Notes under the pieces: model-generated
What the model was told of the DNA's origin: nothing
What the model saw: the letters and a program-made list of their open reading frames with translations, nothing else
Databases searched by the model: none
Translations under genes and position numbers: made by a program
NCBI GenBank assembly: GCA_003427395.1
Contig: BFEA01000020.1
Coordinates: 4,919,224 to 4,939,905 of the forward strand
Source of the DNA: Chara braunii
Taxonomy: Eukaryota > Streptophyta > Charophyceae > Charales > Characeae
DNA length: 20,682 nucleotides
Reading direction: 5' to 3'
In this document: in pieces, positions 1-9,939 of the stretch
Layout of the letters: every line of letters starts with the position of its first letter
How positions within the stretch are numbered: position 1 is the stretch's first letter

Positions 1-49
<49 letters not shown>
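1..49. repeat. (GA)n microsatellite
   Basis: An uninterrupted GA dinucleotide run fills the start of the window and is cut by the window edge, so its true length is unknown. Confidence 0.97.
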
Positions 50-51
<2 letters not shown>

Positions 52-420
52 TGAATGGCAAAATTGAAATATGGGTCAAATTGCGGTCGTGATCTATTTC
101 ACAGTTGGAATGATTTTTTTAATAATTTATTGAGCATTTTTCCTGAAAAAATGATAACAAAATCTACGAGTACTCTAATTTTTACTTTTTTTCACACATT
201 CTTCTGAGTGTGAAAACTCACTGAAAACTCACTGAATTTGGAGTAGGTTTTCAGTTGGCCGACACGTGGGTGAGTGGCAAAAATGGAAAATGTGTTGAAC
301 CGGTGCGATGATTATTTCGTGGTCTAAATGATTTTTTGAAAATGTTATACCCTGGGCTTAAAAAATAATAATAAAAAAAAAGTTGGCTTAGGCTTACCGT
401 CTTCCCCCGAACACAATGCA
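50..420. other. AT-rich non-coding stretch
   Basis: No gene is seen. The stretch is AT-rich, with a short tandem of GAAAACTCACT near 212-236 and an A-rich run at 360-381. A 13-bp perfect inverted repeat pairs 401-413 (CTTCCCCCGAACA) with 485-497. Its right arm lies inside LINE copy A, so the junction of that element is probably between about 382 and 421. Confidence 0.6.
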
Positions 421-2010
421 CCCTCATCTTGGCTGTATCTGGACGGAAATATAGCTTGTATACATTCATTTTCAAGATGCGTTATGTTCGGGGGAAGGTC
501 GTTGTTGATCCCCAGCGAAAAAGCATAGCTATGCTGGTACGCTGATCATTCGACCAATTAACACTAAGGAAGAAACCCGCTGGATTTCATTAGCGGAACG
601 TATCTTGGTTGCCCAATGGAAACTTTGCAGGCCGTCTAATAACTGGACCTTGTAATAAAATTATATTATTTGAATTCTGGAAGAGGATTCTTTTTGTCTG
701 GAAAAAAATGCAACTTAATGCCTGGCTTCAGTCCTTCTCTAAAATGGAAGATCTCATGCAAGCACTGTTTGAGAACCCCCATATCCGAAGCAAGAACGAT
801 AACTGGTTTGCGGCAGATTCCTCTCGTTAAAGTTTTGGAAAATGTTGGATAGAGAGGAGAGTCTTGCGAGTAACCGATCTTTGGAACGAACTGGAGAATC
901 AATGACTATCCCCATCCACCCTCATAGATATGCTAGGGCCGGTTCGGTACATCGAGGAGAGACTAGGGGAACACGTTAATGTTGTACATGAACAACAGAA
1001 ATCCATCATTAGCTCTGAGGGTGTTGACCCTCGGGTACATGGTACATTGGTAAAACTATTGATGCCCCTCCGCTGTATTAGAAACTGGTGGAGATTGACC
1101 CTGCGGGTAGAAGAGTGTTTCAGTGTTGGGAGGAAGTAAGCTTGAGTGGCCCAAGCCTTTTGGTCCATCAAGATGATCTATCTCACCCCCCGTTAGCCGC
1201 GAATTGTCACAGGCTAGAGTTTGGGAAACATGAGACAAGGAGGGTAAATGGACGTGCAGGGTCTTTGCCCAGGGCACGACGATCTTGGAGTTGACGCTGG
1301 ACCCCAAGATGTGGGGATGGAAAGAAGAAGGTACGGGTGACAAAGATTTACCGATATCCTTCTATACAATCGATCAAGGTTATTTGGCCCAGACCCCCCC
1401 TCGAACACCACTAGTAGTGGCCACGTCCAGATGGAAACATGTGCTAACATGTGATCCCAGTAAAATAGAAAAAAAATTAACTCGGTGATGGAAACAACTG
1501 AAATTAGCCCCGCCTCATAGATTGGCAGTGGACCTTTGGTTGTGGTCACTAATGGCAACCCCATCACCGGTTAACCTAACACAACGAGGATTGAAGGTGG
1601 AGTTAACATGTAAACGTTGTAGTTGGGCCTTTGAGTTGACCACTCATTTGTGGCACGTCTGCCCATTATCTAAAAGAATATGGGATTGGTGACCAGCTTA
1701 CTGAGATCTGATTTCAGGAAACAGCCTTGACTTGTCTCAGGAACGGGTCCTGCTGGGCGGTATTCCTGACAACTTGGAGTTGAACAAGGTTGGGGCTATA
1801 TTGCTCACTCAGCCCGGACGGTGGGTTGTAAAGTCATCTCGAAAGAAAAAAAACGCGGATATTTAAAAACAGGGAAATGACAAACAAAGAACTCGCAGTT
1901 ATGTTCATATCTTCTTTGAGAAGAATCATTCAGGCAGATTGGAGACAGAAGTGTCAGGGAAGGCCCAACCGTTGGTTCGGCAAAACATGGGGATTAGGTA
2001 GTAATCAGAC
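421..2010 (+). pseudogene. LINE ORF2 C-terminal remnant with zf-RVT domain
   Basis: This is a non-functional fragment of a LINE reverse-transcriptase protein, read only by switching frames. From about 497 it matches the end of the RT region of the second LINE (VDPQRKS here, VDPARRN there). Further recognisable pieces are SLAERILVAQW near 590 (split across frames), LFENP near 769 and RYIEERLGEHV near 945. At 1609-1662 lies CX2C-X8-H-X4-C followed by SKRIWDW, the zinc-binding region of plant L1-type elements (zf-RVT). The C-terminal tail, read at 1877-2000 (ADWRQK, then RWFGKTWG), aligns with the same tail of the second copy. In-frame stops and frameshifts are scattered throughout. Endonuclease and RT catalytic motifs are absent because the copy is truncated. 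It is more decayed than the second copy. Confidence 0.8.
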
Positions 2011-2598
2011 AAAGTTGGAGAAAGACGAGTTGTTATGGATAGTTGGTTCAGGGCTAATTAGGCTTTCTAGAGGAACCTGGGTGCTTGGTTCTTATTTTCG
2101 TAGAAGGAAGGCAAACGAGATAGTTCGCGAAGGGAGTGCTACCCATTGTTGTCGGTCCTTTGATGAGGTTCGCTCTACGCTGTTTTAGGCGGTTAGTTAG
2201 TGTCTTTTAGTGGTTTGATATGATTAGAAGTTTGTGGTTAGATTAGCCCATTGACGAGAAAATAGGTGGAATGTGGAGTCTTGGCTTGTTGGTGGCTGCT
2301 GGAGTGTTTTTTTCAAGTAGCAAGGGGGCATTTTGTGTGTTTTTTTTTTTTTGTGGCTTTGTTGGCCTTGTTTTCTTTATTTTTCTTGGGAGCAAGATTT
2401 CAGGATCGCGGGTCGGTTCTATCCAATTTCGTTCCTAGATATTTCTTGCTCTCCTTTTTGGGTTTGAAAAGTACATCGCCTAAAAGCTAAACTGGTTGAT
2501 GCTACCAAGATAACTCCGGGTTGAATTATAAGGTCCCTGGCCTCAATTTGACTTGTTGTAATAGATATTTGCTTTTGAAAAAAAAAAAAAAAAAAAAA
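2011..2598 (+). other. LINE copy A 3' UTR and poly(A) tail
   Basis: Non-coding T/G-rich sequence ends in an 18-21 nt A run at 2578-2598. The segment at 2478-2521 is shared with the 3' end of the other LINE in this window, which fixes the orientation and the family. Confidence 0.75.
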
Positions 2599-2804
2599 GG
2601 TTGGCAGATGATTTTTCGATCGCCAATTTCGTGGATGGTCTGGATGGGTACTTTTCCGAAATATACTATCGAGTCCAGTCATGGAAACCAGGCCCTGGCC
2701 CATGGACACCCGTGTGTGTCACCCACTAGGGCCCCATTTCGAAATTGGATGTGGGTGGCCGCTCCCCTGTGTGCAGGCTCCTAGGGCAGTCAGTTATCTT
2801 GTGG

Positions 2805-2824
2805 AGCTGCCCCAAAGGGCAGCT
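2805..2824. repeat. Perfect 8-bp inverted repeat, 4-nt loop
   Basis: AGCTGCCC (2805-2812), loop CAAA, GGGCAGCT (2817-2824). Confidence 0.85.
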
Positions 2825-2966
2825 ATGCCCCATAGTCTGCATGCAGGTTATAGCTTGCATATTTACCCAGTGTTGACATGCCTAGTTCGTAGGAAAGAGA
2901 GTCGTCCACCTCATGTTGCTGCCATGTTTGCATGTGGCCTTTGGGGTCGCAGTCGTGTTGTGGGTG

Positions 2967-2999
2967 CATGTGTCCTGATGTGGAGGTTGAGGACACATG
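2967..2999. repeat. Perfect 10-bp inverted repeat, 13-nt loop
   Basis: CATGTGTCCT (2967-2976) pairs with AGGACACATG (2990-2999). Confidence 0.85.
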
Positions 3000-3189
3000 T
3001 CCCCATCGCTCATGTAGGGAGGGTGAGAAGGCTGAAGTCCACTACATATCCTGCGTGTCAGCCATCCCCACTCTGCATGGTGCAACCGCATATAGTTACC
3101 AAGTTGCACGGGGCTGTTGAAGATGGCCAACGCATGGGGACTGAGCTTCTATGCTATTTTGTGGTCATTGGGCGTGCATTCTCCACCTC

Positions 3190-3195
3190 TATAAG
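3190..3195 (+). promoter_or_regulatory. TATA-like box
   Basis: CTATAAGTAG lies in a suitable setting upstream of an AATAAA (3367-3372) and a pyrimidine tract. No downstream gene is recognised, so this is only a candidate element. Confidence 0.25.
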
Positions 3196-3388
3196 TAGAC
3201 CGTGAGCGGTGTTCTCCTCCTCAACCCGCCTTCCCCGCAATGGTTTGTCATGCTAGTCAGCCGGAGGGGGAGGGCGGCGTACCAGGTCGGCCGTTGTCAT
3301 CAAATGGCGACGATGTTGTGATTTCATTCGAGAACATATAAAAAACGATGACCCTGCTGTTGTGTAAATAAAACCGATATGCACGGTG

Positions 3389-3435
3389 CTCTCTCTCTCT
3401 CACACACACTCATTCATTCTCTCTCTCTCTCTCTC
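3389..3435. repeat. CT/CA-rich low-complexity tract
   Basis: (CT)n at 3389-3400, CACACACA, CATT repeats, then (CT)n at 3419-3435. Confidence 0.95.
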
Positions 3436-3490
3436 CACATCAATTTCTTAATCTATCTAGCTATTTCTCTATAACAACCATCTATCACTA

Positions 3491-4030
3491 GCGGTTATCG
3501 GGTATTTAAAACTTCATAAATGAAAATTGCAAAGTAACGAAAATTCAGTTGTTTTGTTTATCTTAAAAATAATCTTTGGATTATGAATTCCGGAGGAGAC
3601 CATGACATCCTTCACCTTTTTGGGAAGACCTTCGTGTCAGGGCCAATTAGTCGGAGTCCTCAAATGTCGAAGATCCCCCCTACGTGAGGGAGAGGTTCGG
3701 TGAGTTTCACACACTTAAAGAAGGCGAACCTGATCTTCTCGCAGGTGGTCATCCGCAACCTAACACGTCTTTTGCCAATATGTTTCAATTTACGGCGGGA
3801 TGTACGACAAGTGTAGAAATGTTTCTAGTCGGATGAATTTGGTCGCTCCTGTAGTAGCCTGTAAGTTTCCTAAAATTATGGCGCGTTAACGGACACGGCT
3901 ATAAGAAGTATCGGTGGTTTAACGACCGTGTCAAAAATTTGTAGTTGGGCGAGGTACTAGTGGTTCCCACACGACATACATTTTTTTTAGGGGGGGAAAC
4001 AACATACAATAAAGAGAGCCAAGCAATGAA
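3491..4030. other. No recognised content
   Basis: No domain, RNA gene or clear repeat is seen. Short open frames are broken by stops in all frames. Confidence 0.5.
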
Positions 4031-4522
4031 GACACCCAGTACTTAGTTGGTAAGGCACTCAAGTGGCATTCAGGAGGTCTTGGGTTCGAACCCCATTGGC
4101 CTCATGTACTTTCAGAGGCAAACTTGGCAGCCCCCACCTAGAGATAGGCCATTGGTCCCCCCAAGTGGCATTGAGTAGAGTCTGCTAATGTTCATAGAGG
4201 GATTGGACTGGAGGGGGGCCACACGGACTAACCCATCGAAGAAGCTTTGTCCTGTTGCTACCGGTTGACCCCTGACCAGTATCACCCACCTGCTTTAGCA
4301 AGTACCACACCTGTTGGTGGGTGCAGCTTCTACATGTTCCATTGTTGGAGGCTTCAGCACAAATGTGGTTGCTTCGGGGTTCCCCGTAATACTATAATGA
4401 CAATAAAAAGGCCTGAAAGGCCGTCCTGTCCAAATTCGACAGGTAATTGAATTGGTTGGCCTTTATAGAACAAACAACTAACCAACAAACAAAACGAGAG
4501 AAAACAACACAAATAAAAAACC
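4031..4522 (+). mobile_element. SINE-like element with tRNA-derived head
   Basis: The head resembles a tRNA promoter. A degenerate A box (TACTTAGTTGG, 4040-4050) is followed 33 nt later by a strong B box (GGTTCGAACCC, 4083-4093); both are recognised by TFIIIC in tRNA genes and SINEs. The arms do not fold into a cloverleaf: the candidate acceptor strands do not pair, so it is not a working tRNA gene. A non-tRNA body follows. It ends in two small hairpins (GGCC-TGAAA-GGCC at 4410-4422, and CCTGTC 4425-4430 with GACAGG 4438-4443) and then an A-rich AAC/AAAC-type stretch at about 4468-4522 that could be the tail. The 3' limit is a guess; the head is the secure part. Confidence 0.55.
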
Positions 4523-5296
4523 AAACTTGTAACGCACCTTCTGACACTGTGATTGATGACACAAAATGAATTGAGATTTCACCTCGCTTATTGATGAGGT
4601 AGTGAAAACTGAACCACAGATTCCATGATTCATCAAAATTAGACAAATTATGGGGGCGAGGTGCGTCGGTAGCGGGCGGGTAGTGTAGCGCTCTGTTATC
4701 GACGTCACTCCGCGATTTTCGTGACCACTGTTCACCCGCCAACCCCACCGTCATGACAGGGAGTGGGAAATGAGACACGCGTGCTTCACTTTACAACCGT
4801 GAGGCTTCGGTCTTGCAGTGTTACCTCCCTGAGCAGTCCTACCACCTTTGTAAGGTAGGATATGACCACGTTGTTGTTGTGATCTGCATAGTTGAAGGCT
4901 CAAGCTGTCGTACATTAACTGAAGATTCAATTATCACGGTAGAAAGCATGATCGAGTGGTGTCTTGGTTAACTCAATCAATGGTATGGAAGAGCACAAAG
5001 TGATTCACAAGTCGATGCTTCAAGGTGTTCTTCTTCCATTCGGCCAGAACATTGCAAGGAATAAGGCACGCATTGTTTCTGAATGCGATGTACACGAAGC
5101 TCCTTTGACCTGTATAAATTACATTCGGCATACTTCACCGTAGTAAAAAACTGAATCACGAAGCGTTTACTCCTCGCTGGTTGGACCCAACCTCATACCA
5201 TAGTGTTGAAGGCAGTGAAGAGAACCACCACTATAGAAAGCACCACTATTCAGAACTGTTGATTAGCGAGTCGGGTCGAGTGAGGTAAATACCAAT
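4523..5296. other. Non-coding; may include the 5' end of LINE copy B
   Basis: No gene is recognised. A G-rich block starts at about 4651 (GGGGGCGAGG), and G-runs are common at LINE 5' ends, but no target-site duplication supports a boundary there. A degenerate copy of the last 17 nt of the 86-bp unit that follows lies at 5250-5266, so the LINE promoter region probably reaches at least that far upstream. Confidence 0.4.
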
Positions 5297-5468
5297 ATGT
5301 ACTGAGGCTCGCCCCAGTAAAGTCTTTAGATTTCCATGGGAAAGAAGAAAAGCATTGACTACCATTCACAGTTGTTGGTTACATGTACTGGGGCTTGCCC
5401 CAGAAAAGTCTTTAGATTTCCACGAGAAAGAAGAGAGGCATTGTGTATTATTCACAGTTGTTGGTTAT
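5297..5468 (+). repeat. Two 86-bp tandem units in the LINE 5' region
   Basis: Unit 1 is 5297-5382 and unit 2 is 5383-5468. Each holds a near-palindromic core (CTGGGGCTTGCCCCAG in unit 2), the shared AAAGTCTTTAGATTTCCA, and an end matching TTCACAGTTGTTGGTTA. They lie just upstream of ORF1, where some LINEs carry tandem promoter monomers. Promoter function is inferred from position only. Confidence 0.85.
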
Positions 5469-6634
5469 TGATCACTACCCAGTTAAGCAAGTAGGGGGAG
5501 AATCACGGGTATCAATGTTTCTGTGAATTAGGTCGTGGTGAATTCCCCGATCTAATACGACAAGGGAGTGAAGGGACATTTGAAACACAGTAAGCCTTAA
5601 TGGCATCACAGTCAAGGGGAGATGCCACCGCACAAATCAAAGACCGACACTGCAAGGAGATTTAACAAGGGTGAGAGAATCAGTGAGTAAATGCTATGAT
5701 GAAGGGGTGTGTCCACAAGATATCCAATTAGGAGAGGTAGTAGAGGATGAGGAAGACAAAAGATTTGTAGTAAATGAAGCGGTGGAAGAAGTGGAGGAGC
5801 AGTGGTTGAAAGAAAGGTCACTAGTTGTAGTTTTTCAAAGGGAAGCTCGTTCGTTTGCACGATCTGTCAAGGAAGACCTGATTCGTGCCTATGAAGGTGG
5901 TTGGACGACGAAGAGACTATTTCATCCCGAAGCAAGGCGAGTTAGAGTTGAATTCGAGGTCCCAAATGTGGTTTCGTACGTGGCAAAAACCAAGGACATT
6001 ACATAGTGGCTGCTGCAGCAGAAGGAAATGTTGATCAGACTGAAGGAGGGTAAAAAATACACGGTTTACTTCAGACCACGGTTTTCAAAACAGGAGCTTC
6101 ATGAAGTCATAATCCATGAAGTTGAGTCCGAATTCTAGATCATGGCTTTGAGCCTTTGAGGGTCCTTCTAGAAGCCCACTATTACTGAGGTGGTGTTGTG
6201 AAAGGCATCTTCAAAGGGTACACTTCGATGCACTCACCTGAATATGACAGCGATAGGCCAAAATTTATGAATGTTAAGTTTGATATGCCATCCAAATCGT
6301 GGGTCGGGATATATGATGACCTGGTTATTCAATCGCCAAAGGGGGAACGTTGGAAAGTAGAGATAGTAACACCGTATACCGATTGGTGTCGTAAATGTAG
6401 GTGGTACTTTCATACTGAAGACAATTGTCCAAGATTCAGAATGAAGGAAGATAGACGCAAGGGGAATGGGAAAAGACCACGAAGACACAAATTCAGAATC
6501 GGACAAGCACTTGCAAGAACAAGAATAGACGACACAAGAGCGCGTCGAAGATCTCACATAACCAGGAGGGACCCGTGCCAACAACACCTCAACGGACTAT
6601 TCTAGAGACCACGTCCTACAGGTCCTCAGCCAAC

Positions 6635-8368
6635 TGGCCAACTCTTGCAGAACGATTTTGGAGCGGCCTTCAAGAATTGGGTCCAACAACCCCTGCCAAA
6701 CGATACAAGTGGAGATCCAGGCGCAGATGGTCATCTAGTCGGAGTGTCAGGGAGACCACAGACGGGGACACAAGGTACGGGCCAGAATGCCACTCGCTGG
6801 CGAGGTGGGGATCATCAAAGAAGTGCTCAAGGCTAGGGCGAGGAAGAAGCGATCGACATGAGACTGCCACTGATGCCTCCCTAGGCTCCAAGGAGGGATT
6901 GGCCAGGTAGTCAGGTAGAGCGGAGCCTCCACGTTAGTAATCAGATGGACAAAATGGTGTTAGGCACCCCAACACACACGACATGGCAGTAACAACCAGT
7001 GAGGTTAAAAAGTATGCAATATCTGCACCAATTCAGAGAACAGTCACAGCCACACCAAAGCTTCCACATCGACCACCCCCAACCTCGTTACCCAACAAAT
7101 AACTATGACTGGAGTAACCTTGTGAACATGACTGTCGGAGAAGGCACAACTTCATTAGATTTTTTCAGGTGGGACGTGAGGAGTGGAGGGCATAGGCACA
7201 TACGGAGGGCGAACAACAGGAGGTGGGAGGCCTGGAAAGAGGGCTTCAGGCGAAGCCGAGGATACCTGACTAAGACATGGAGACATAATCAGGTCTCGGA
7301 GTCAAAAGGAGAGGAGGGAGGCTCTCGTCGTAGGACACAGGCTCCCGTTTCATGGTCTTCCCAACAATTGACGAAGAACTATTAAAAACATCGGTCTCCT
7401 CCAAATCTAAAGTTAGGTGGGGAAGCGAATGTTGAACAATGGCCAACTCTCGCAAAACGATTTTGGAGCGGCCTTCTAGAATCGGGTTCAGCAACCCCTT
7501 CCAAGCGATACAAGTCAAGATCCAGGCGCAGATGGTCATCTTGTCGGAGTGTTGGGGAGACAATGGACAGGGACACAAGGTACCGGCCAAAATGCCATTC
7601 GCTGGCAAGGTGGGGATCATCAAAGAAGTGCTCGAGGTTGGGGGGATGAATAAGCGATCGACATGGGACTATCACTGATGCCTCCCTGGGCTCCAAGCAG
7701 AGATCGGTCAAACAACCAGGCGGATCGGAGCCTCCACGTGAGTAATCAGGTGGACAAAATGGTGTTAGGCGCCCCAACGCACATGACATGACAGGAACAA
7801 CCAGTGGGGTTGAAAATTATGGAATACCTGCACTAATTCAGAGAACAGTCACAACCACTTCAGAGCTTCCACATCAACCACCCCCAACCTCGTTACCCAA
7901 AAGATAACTATGACTGGAGGAACCTTGTGATCCAGACCGCCGGAAGAGGCACAACTTCACTAGATTTTTCCAGGTGGGACACAACCACACCAGAGCTTCC
8001 ACATCGACCACCCCCAACCGCGTTACCCAAAAGATAACTATGACTGGAGGAACCTTGTGAAATAAACTGCTGGAAGAGGCACAACTTCATTAGATTTTTC
8101 CAGGTGCGACGAGAGGAGTGGAGGGCATAGGCGCACACAGAGGGTGAACACTAAGAGGTCGGAGGCCTTAAAAGAGGGCTCTGGGCGAAGCCGAGGAGAC
8201 ATGACTCATACTTGGAGACAGAACCAGGCCTCATAGTCAAAAGGAGAAGAGAGAGGTTCTATGGGACATAGGCTCCCGTTTAGTGGTCTTTCCAGCAATC
8301 GAGGAAGAACTATAAAAAACATCGGCGTCGTCCAAATCTAAAGTAAGGTGGGGAAGTGAATGTTGCGA
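6635..8368 (+). repeat. ~805-bp tandem duplication inside ORF1
   Basis: Unit 1 (about 6635-7434) and unit 2 (about 7440-8366) run parallel throughout: both start with TGGCCAACTCT followed by ACGATTTTGGAGCGG, and both end with AGGTGGGGAAG.GAATGTTG. The offset is 805 bp at the start. At the end it is 931 bp, because unit 2 has gained an internal 130-bp duplication. Many substitutions separate the units, so the duplication is not recent. Confidence 0.9.
7851..8110 (+). repeat. 130-bp tandem duplication nested in unit 2
   Basis: 7851-7980 and 7981-8110 are direct copies with few differences: AGCTTCCACATC.ACCACC, AAAAGATAACTATGACTGG and TAGATTTTTCCAGGTG recur exactly 130 bp apart. The first unit of the larger duplication has this segment once. 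Confidence 0.95.
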
Positions 8369-9154
8369 GGACGACTACGGAGCTCCATAAGTTTGAGTCC
8401 TCTTCATCATTACAGAGTTCGACGCAGTTAAGCGTCATGAAGAATGCCGAGCAAAAAACAATACAAGAGAGAAACATCTACAAGAGCAGAAGACAAGTGA
8501 CGCTGGAAAGGAACCGGATGGAGGCCATACAAAGATGCTTGGTACCTCTTCTTTATACCAGGGCGAACGATTGGGTGTTCTTTCTAGTGTTAACTCACGA
8601 TGACGACATCTTAAGAATTCCTTCTAAGGTGATGGATTGCTCGCCCTCACCTGCATTGATAATGGAAACCGAAAACTCTGTATGGGGAACATGTGTCAGT
8701 CCGACTGATCCCACAGTCAACAATGGTACTTGTAATATGCGAGACGGACCAAGGCTACACCAAGATGTATTTTCCCATCCTGGATGCTCGTATTCCACCA
8801 GAGACAACTAATCTCCTAGCTCAATCAGGAGTCAGGTGGATTCACATGGATCTGGTGCGTGAACGTAATATACAGGAGCTCGATGTCGTTAAGGTCCTTT
8901 CGGGCATCTAGGCTCTGATCCTACTAAATGTGAACGAGAAACTCCTACTAGAAGAGAACTCACACTCAAATTCCTTGTGAGAAGCCTGACAGAAGAATGA
9001 AAGACTCTCTCAAGAGCAAACTCCTCTAGAGGCAGTTCCCGTCATCTCTCAAAGGACCACTCGAAGACAAGCAACAAAATCACCACAGCGGATCAACAAC
9101 ATTTGACATCACAACGATAAACTTCCCACATCCAATCAAAGGCGAACGCATCTT

Positions 9155-9939
9155 ATGTTGATGGACAAGCTTAGGGCAACGCATGGAATGTGCGGGGATT
9201 AGGCGACTCAAATGGCAGGATGAAACAGCGAAGATTGAGGTCGTGGCTACACGAGCGGGAAATCAACTGTGTGATGCTGCAGGAATCCAAGCTCAACGAA
9301 GATAAGCTGAGGGAATTTGTGGGGTGGTGGTACAACCGTGACCCTCAAATCTGCTCCCCTGCTCAACGGACCAGAGGAGGAGTGGGTATCCTCATCCACA
9401 GGGATCTCAAAACACAAGTTTTGACTTAGAGGCAGACTTGTGGGGCAGGTGGGCGTGGATGAAAGTGGAAATAGGAGGCGAGGACTGCATACTCATGACC
9501 ATTTATGCACCAACAGAGTGGAGGGAAAGGACCAGGTTCTTCTCCAGACTTATGACGACCGTCTCGAAGACCGATAGACTACTATTGGTCGGGGGGATGA
9601 AACATGTCTCTCGACGAAGCACTCTGACCGGGAGCAGCGCATGCAGACAGAGAAAACGTGTGTTGCCTGCTGGACTTCAGTGCAGAAATGCCCCTTACGG
9701 ATCCGTTCCCATTTACAAATCCGAATGACCCAGGATATATCTGGTTATTGTATCTGTATAAAGACAAACATACCATCACCACGAGGCGACTATTTCTGTC
9801 AAGCGGACAGGTAATGGAAAAGATTACACCGGTCCGCCAGATCTGTCACCCCCTGCCAGACCACAAACCAGTTGATGTTGATGTCCGTTTGTCCTCAGGA
9901 GCTGAGCGGGGAAAAGGCTTCTTCCGCCTCAACAATTAA
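9155..9939 (+). pseudogene. LINE ORF2, APE-type endonuclease domain (degenerate)
   Basis: The endonuclease nicks target DNA to prime reverse transcription. A start at 9155 (or ATG 9161) gives MDKLRAT, then a shift near 9178 leads into WNVRGLG (9184), the N-terminal motif with the metal-site Asn. MLQESKL at about 9271 holds the catalytic Glu. A stop follows at 9427-9429. YAPTEWRERT (about 9507) and LLLVGG (about 9575) continue in another frame; the GDFN motif expected after LLVGG is garbled. DHKPV at about 9861 is the terminal His motif, preceded by Pro where Ser is usual. At least three frame changes make it inactive. About 240 bp separate this start from the end of ORF1. Confidence 0.75.

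Larger units (their letters stand above)
421..2598 (+). mobile_element. LINE copy A, 5'-truncated L1-type non-LTR retrotransposon
   Basis: The body encodes only the distal part of a LINE ORF2, followed by about 570 bp of 3' UTR and a poly(A) tail at 2578-2598. It belongs to the same family as the longer LINE ending at 14481. The proteins align over the zf-RVT domain and C-terminus, and the 3' UTR ends share a block of the form GCCT..AAGCTAA..TGG.TGATGCT about 30-40 nt before CGGGTT (2478-2521 here, 14403-14444 there). The 5' truncation is typical of incomplete target-primed reverse transcription. The 5' boundary is approximate. A GTTGGC at 382-387 and another just after the tail at 2600-2605 could be the remains of a target-site duplication, but this is too short to rely on. 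Confidence 0.85.
2599..3490. other. Non-coding block with hairpins and LTR- or promoter-like signals
   Basis: No protein family is recognisable; the 174-codon open frame at 2681-3205 looks like chance in GC-rich, TGTG-rich DNA. What is visible is a perfect 8-bp hairpin with a CAAA loop (2805-2824), a perfect 10-bp hairpin with a 13-nt loop (2967-2999), TATAAG at 3190-3195, AATAAA at 3367-3372, and a CT/CA-rich pyrimidine tract at 3389-3435. The order TATA box, AATAAA, pyrimidine tract would suit an LTR or a plant promoter with leader. A TGTTGA that could start an LTR lies at 2872, but no convincing matching end or primer-binding site follows, so the LTR reading is weak. Confidence 0.3.
5671..8911 (+). 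pseudogene. LINE ORF1 (gag-like RNA-binding protein), broken
   Basis: ORF1 proteins of plant LINEs bind the element RNA in the retrotransposition particle. An acidic N-terminus (EVVEDEEDKRFVV) runs at 5671-6003, followed by an alpha/beta RNA-binding-like part (KKYTVYFRPRF, about 6051) similar in style to DUF4283, with a TAG at 6004-6006 and more stops near 6130-6200. In the next frame (6198-6605) a textbook CCHC knuckle, CX2C-X4-H-X4-C, lies at 6387-6428 after VTPYTDW, then a KR-rich stretch. From 6635 the reading is G/Q/R-rich and is duplicated (see repeat entry). The distal part is open at 8356-8710 and, after a frameshift near 8720, at 8693-8908, with VICETDQGYTKMYFPILDA and GVRWIHMDLVRER. 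I do not recognise that distal domain. Length and frame breaks show it is a pseudogene. Confidence 0.7.

Noticed and set aside
2681-3205. 174-codon open frame
   Set aside because: No recognisable domain, and the frame lies in GC-rich DNA with hairpins and repeats; probably chance.
2872-3486. Complete LTR starting TGTTGA
   Set aside because: No matching inverted end and no primer-binding site beginning TGG directly after a CA end; kept only as a weak possibility in the block description.
4031-4105. Functional tRNA gene
   Set aside because: A and B boxes are present, but acceptor strands do not pair and only the T stem is plausible; a SINE head explains it better.
4837-4860. Hairpin TCCTACC...GGTAGGA as a regulatory RNA
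   Set aside because: A 7-bp stem with a 10-nt loop is expected by chance in this length of sequence, and nothing nearby supports a role.
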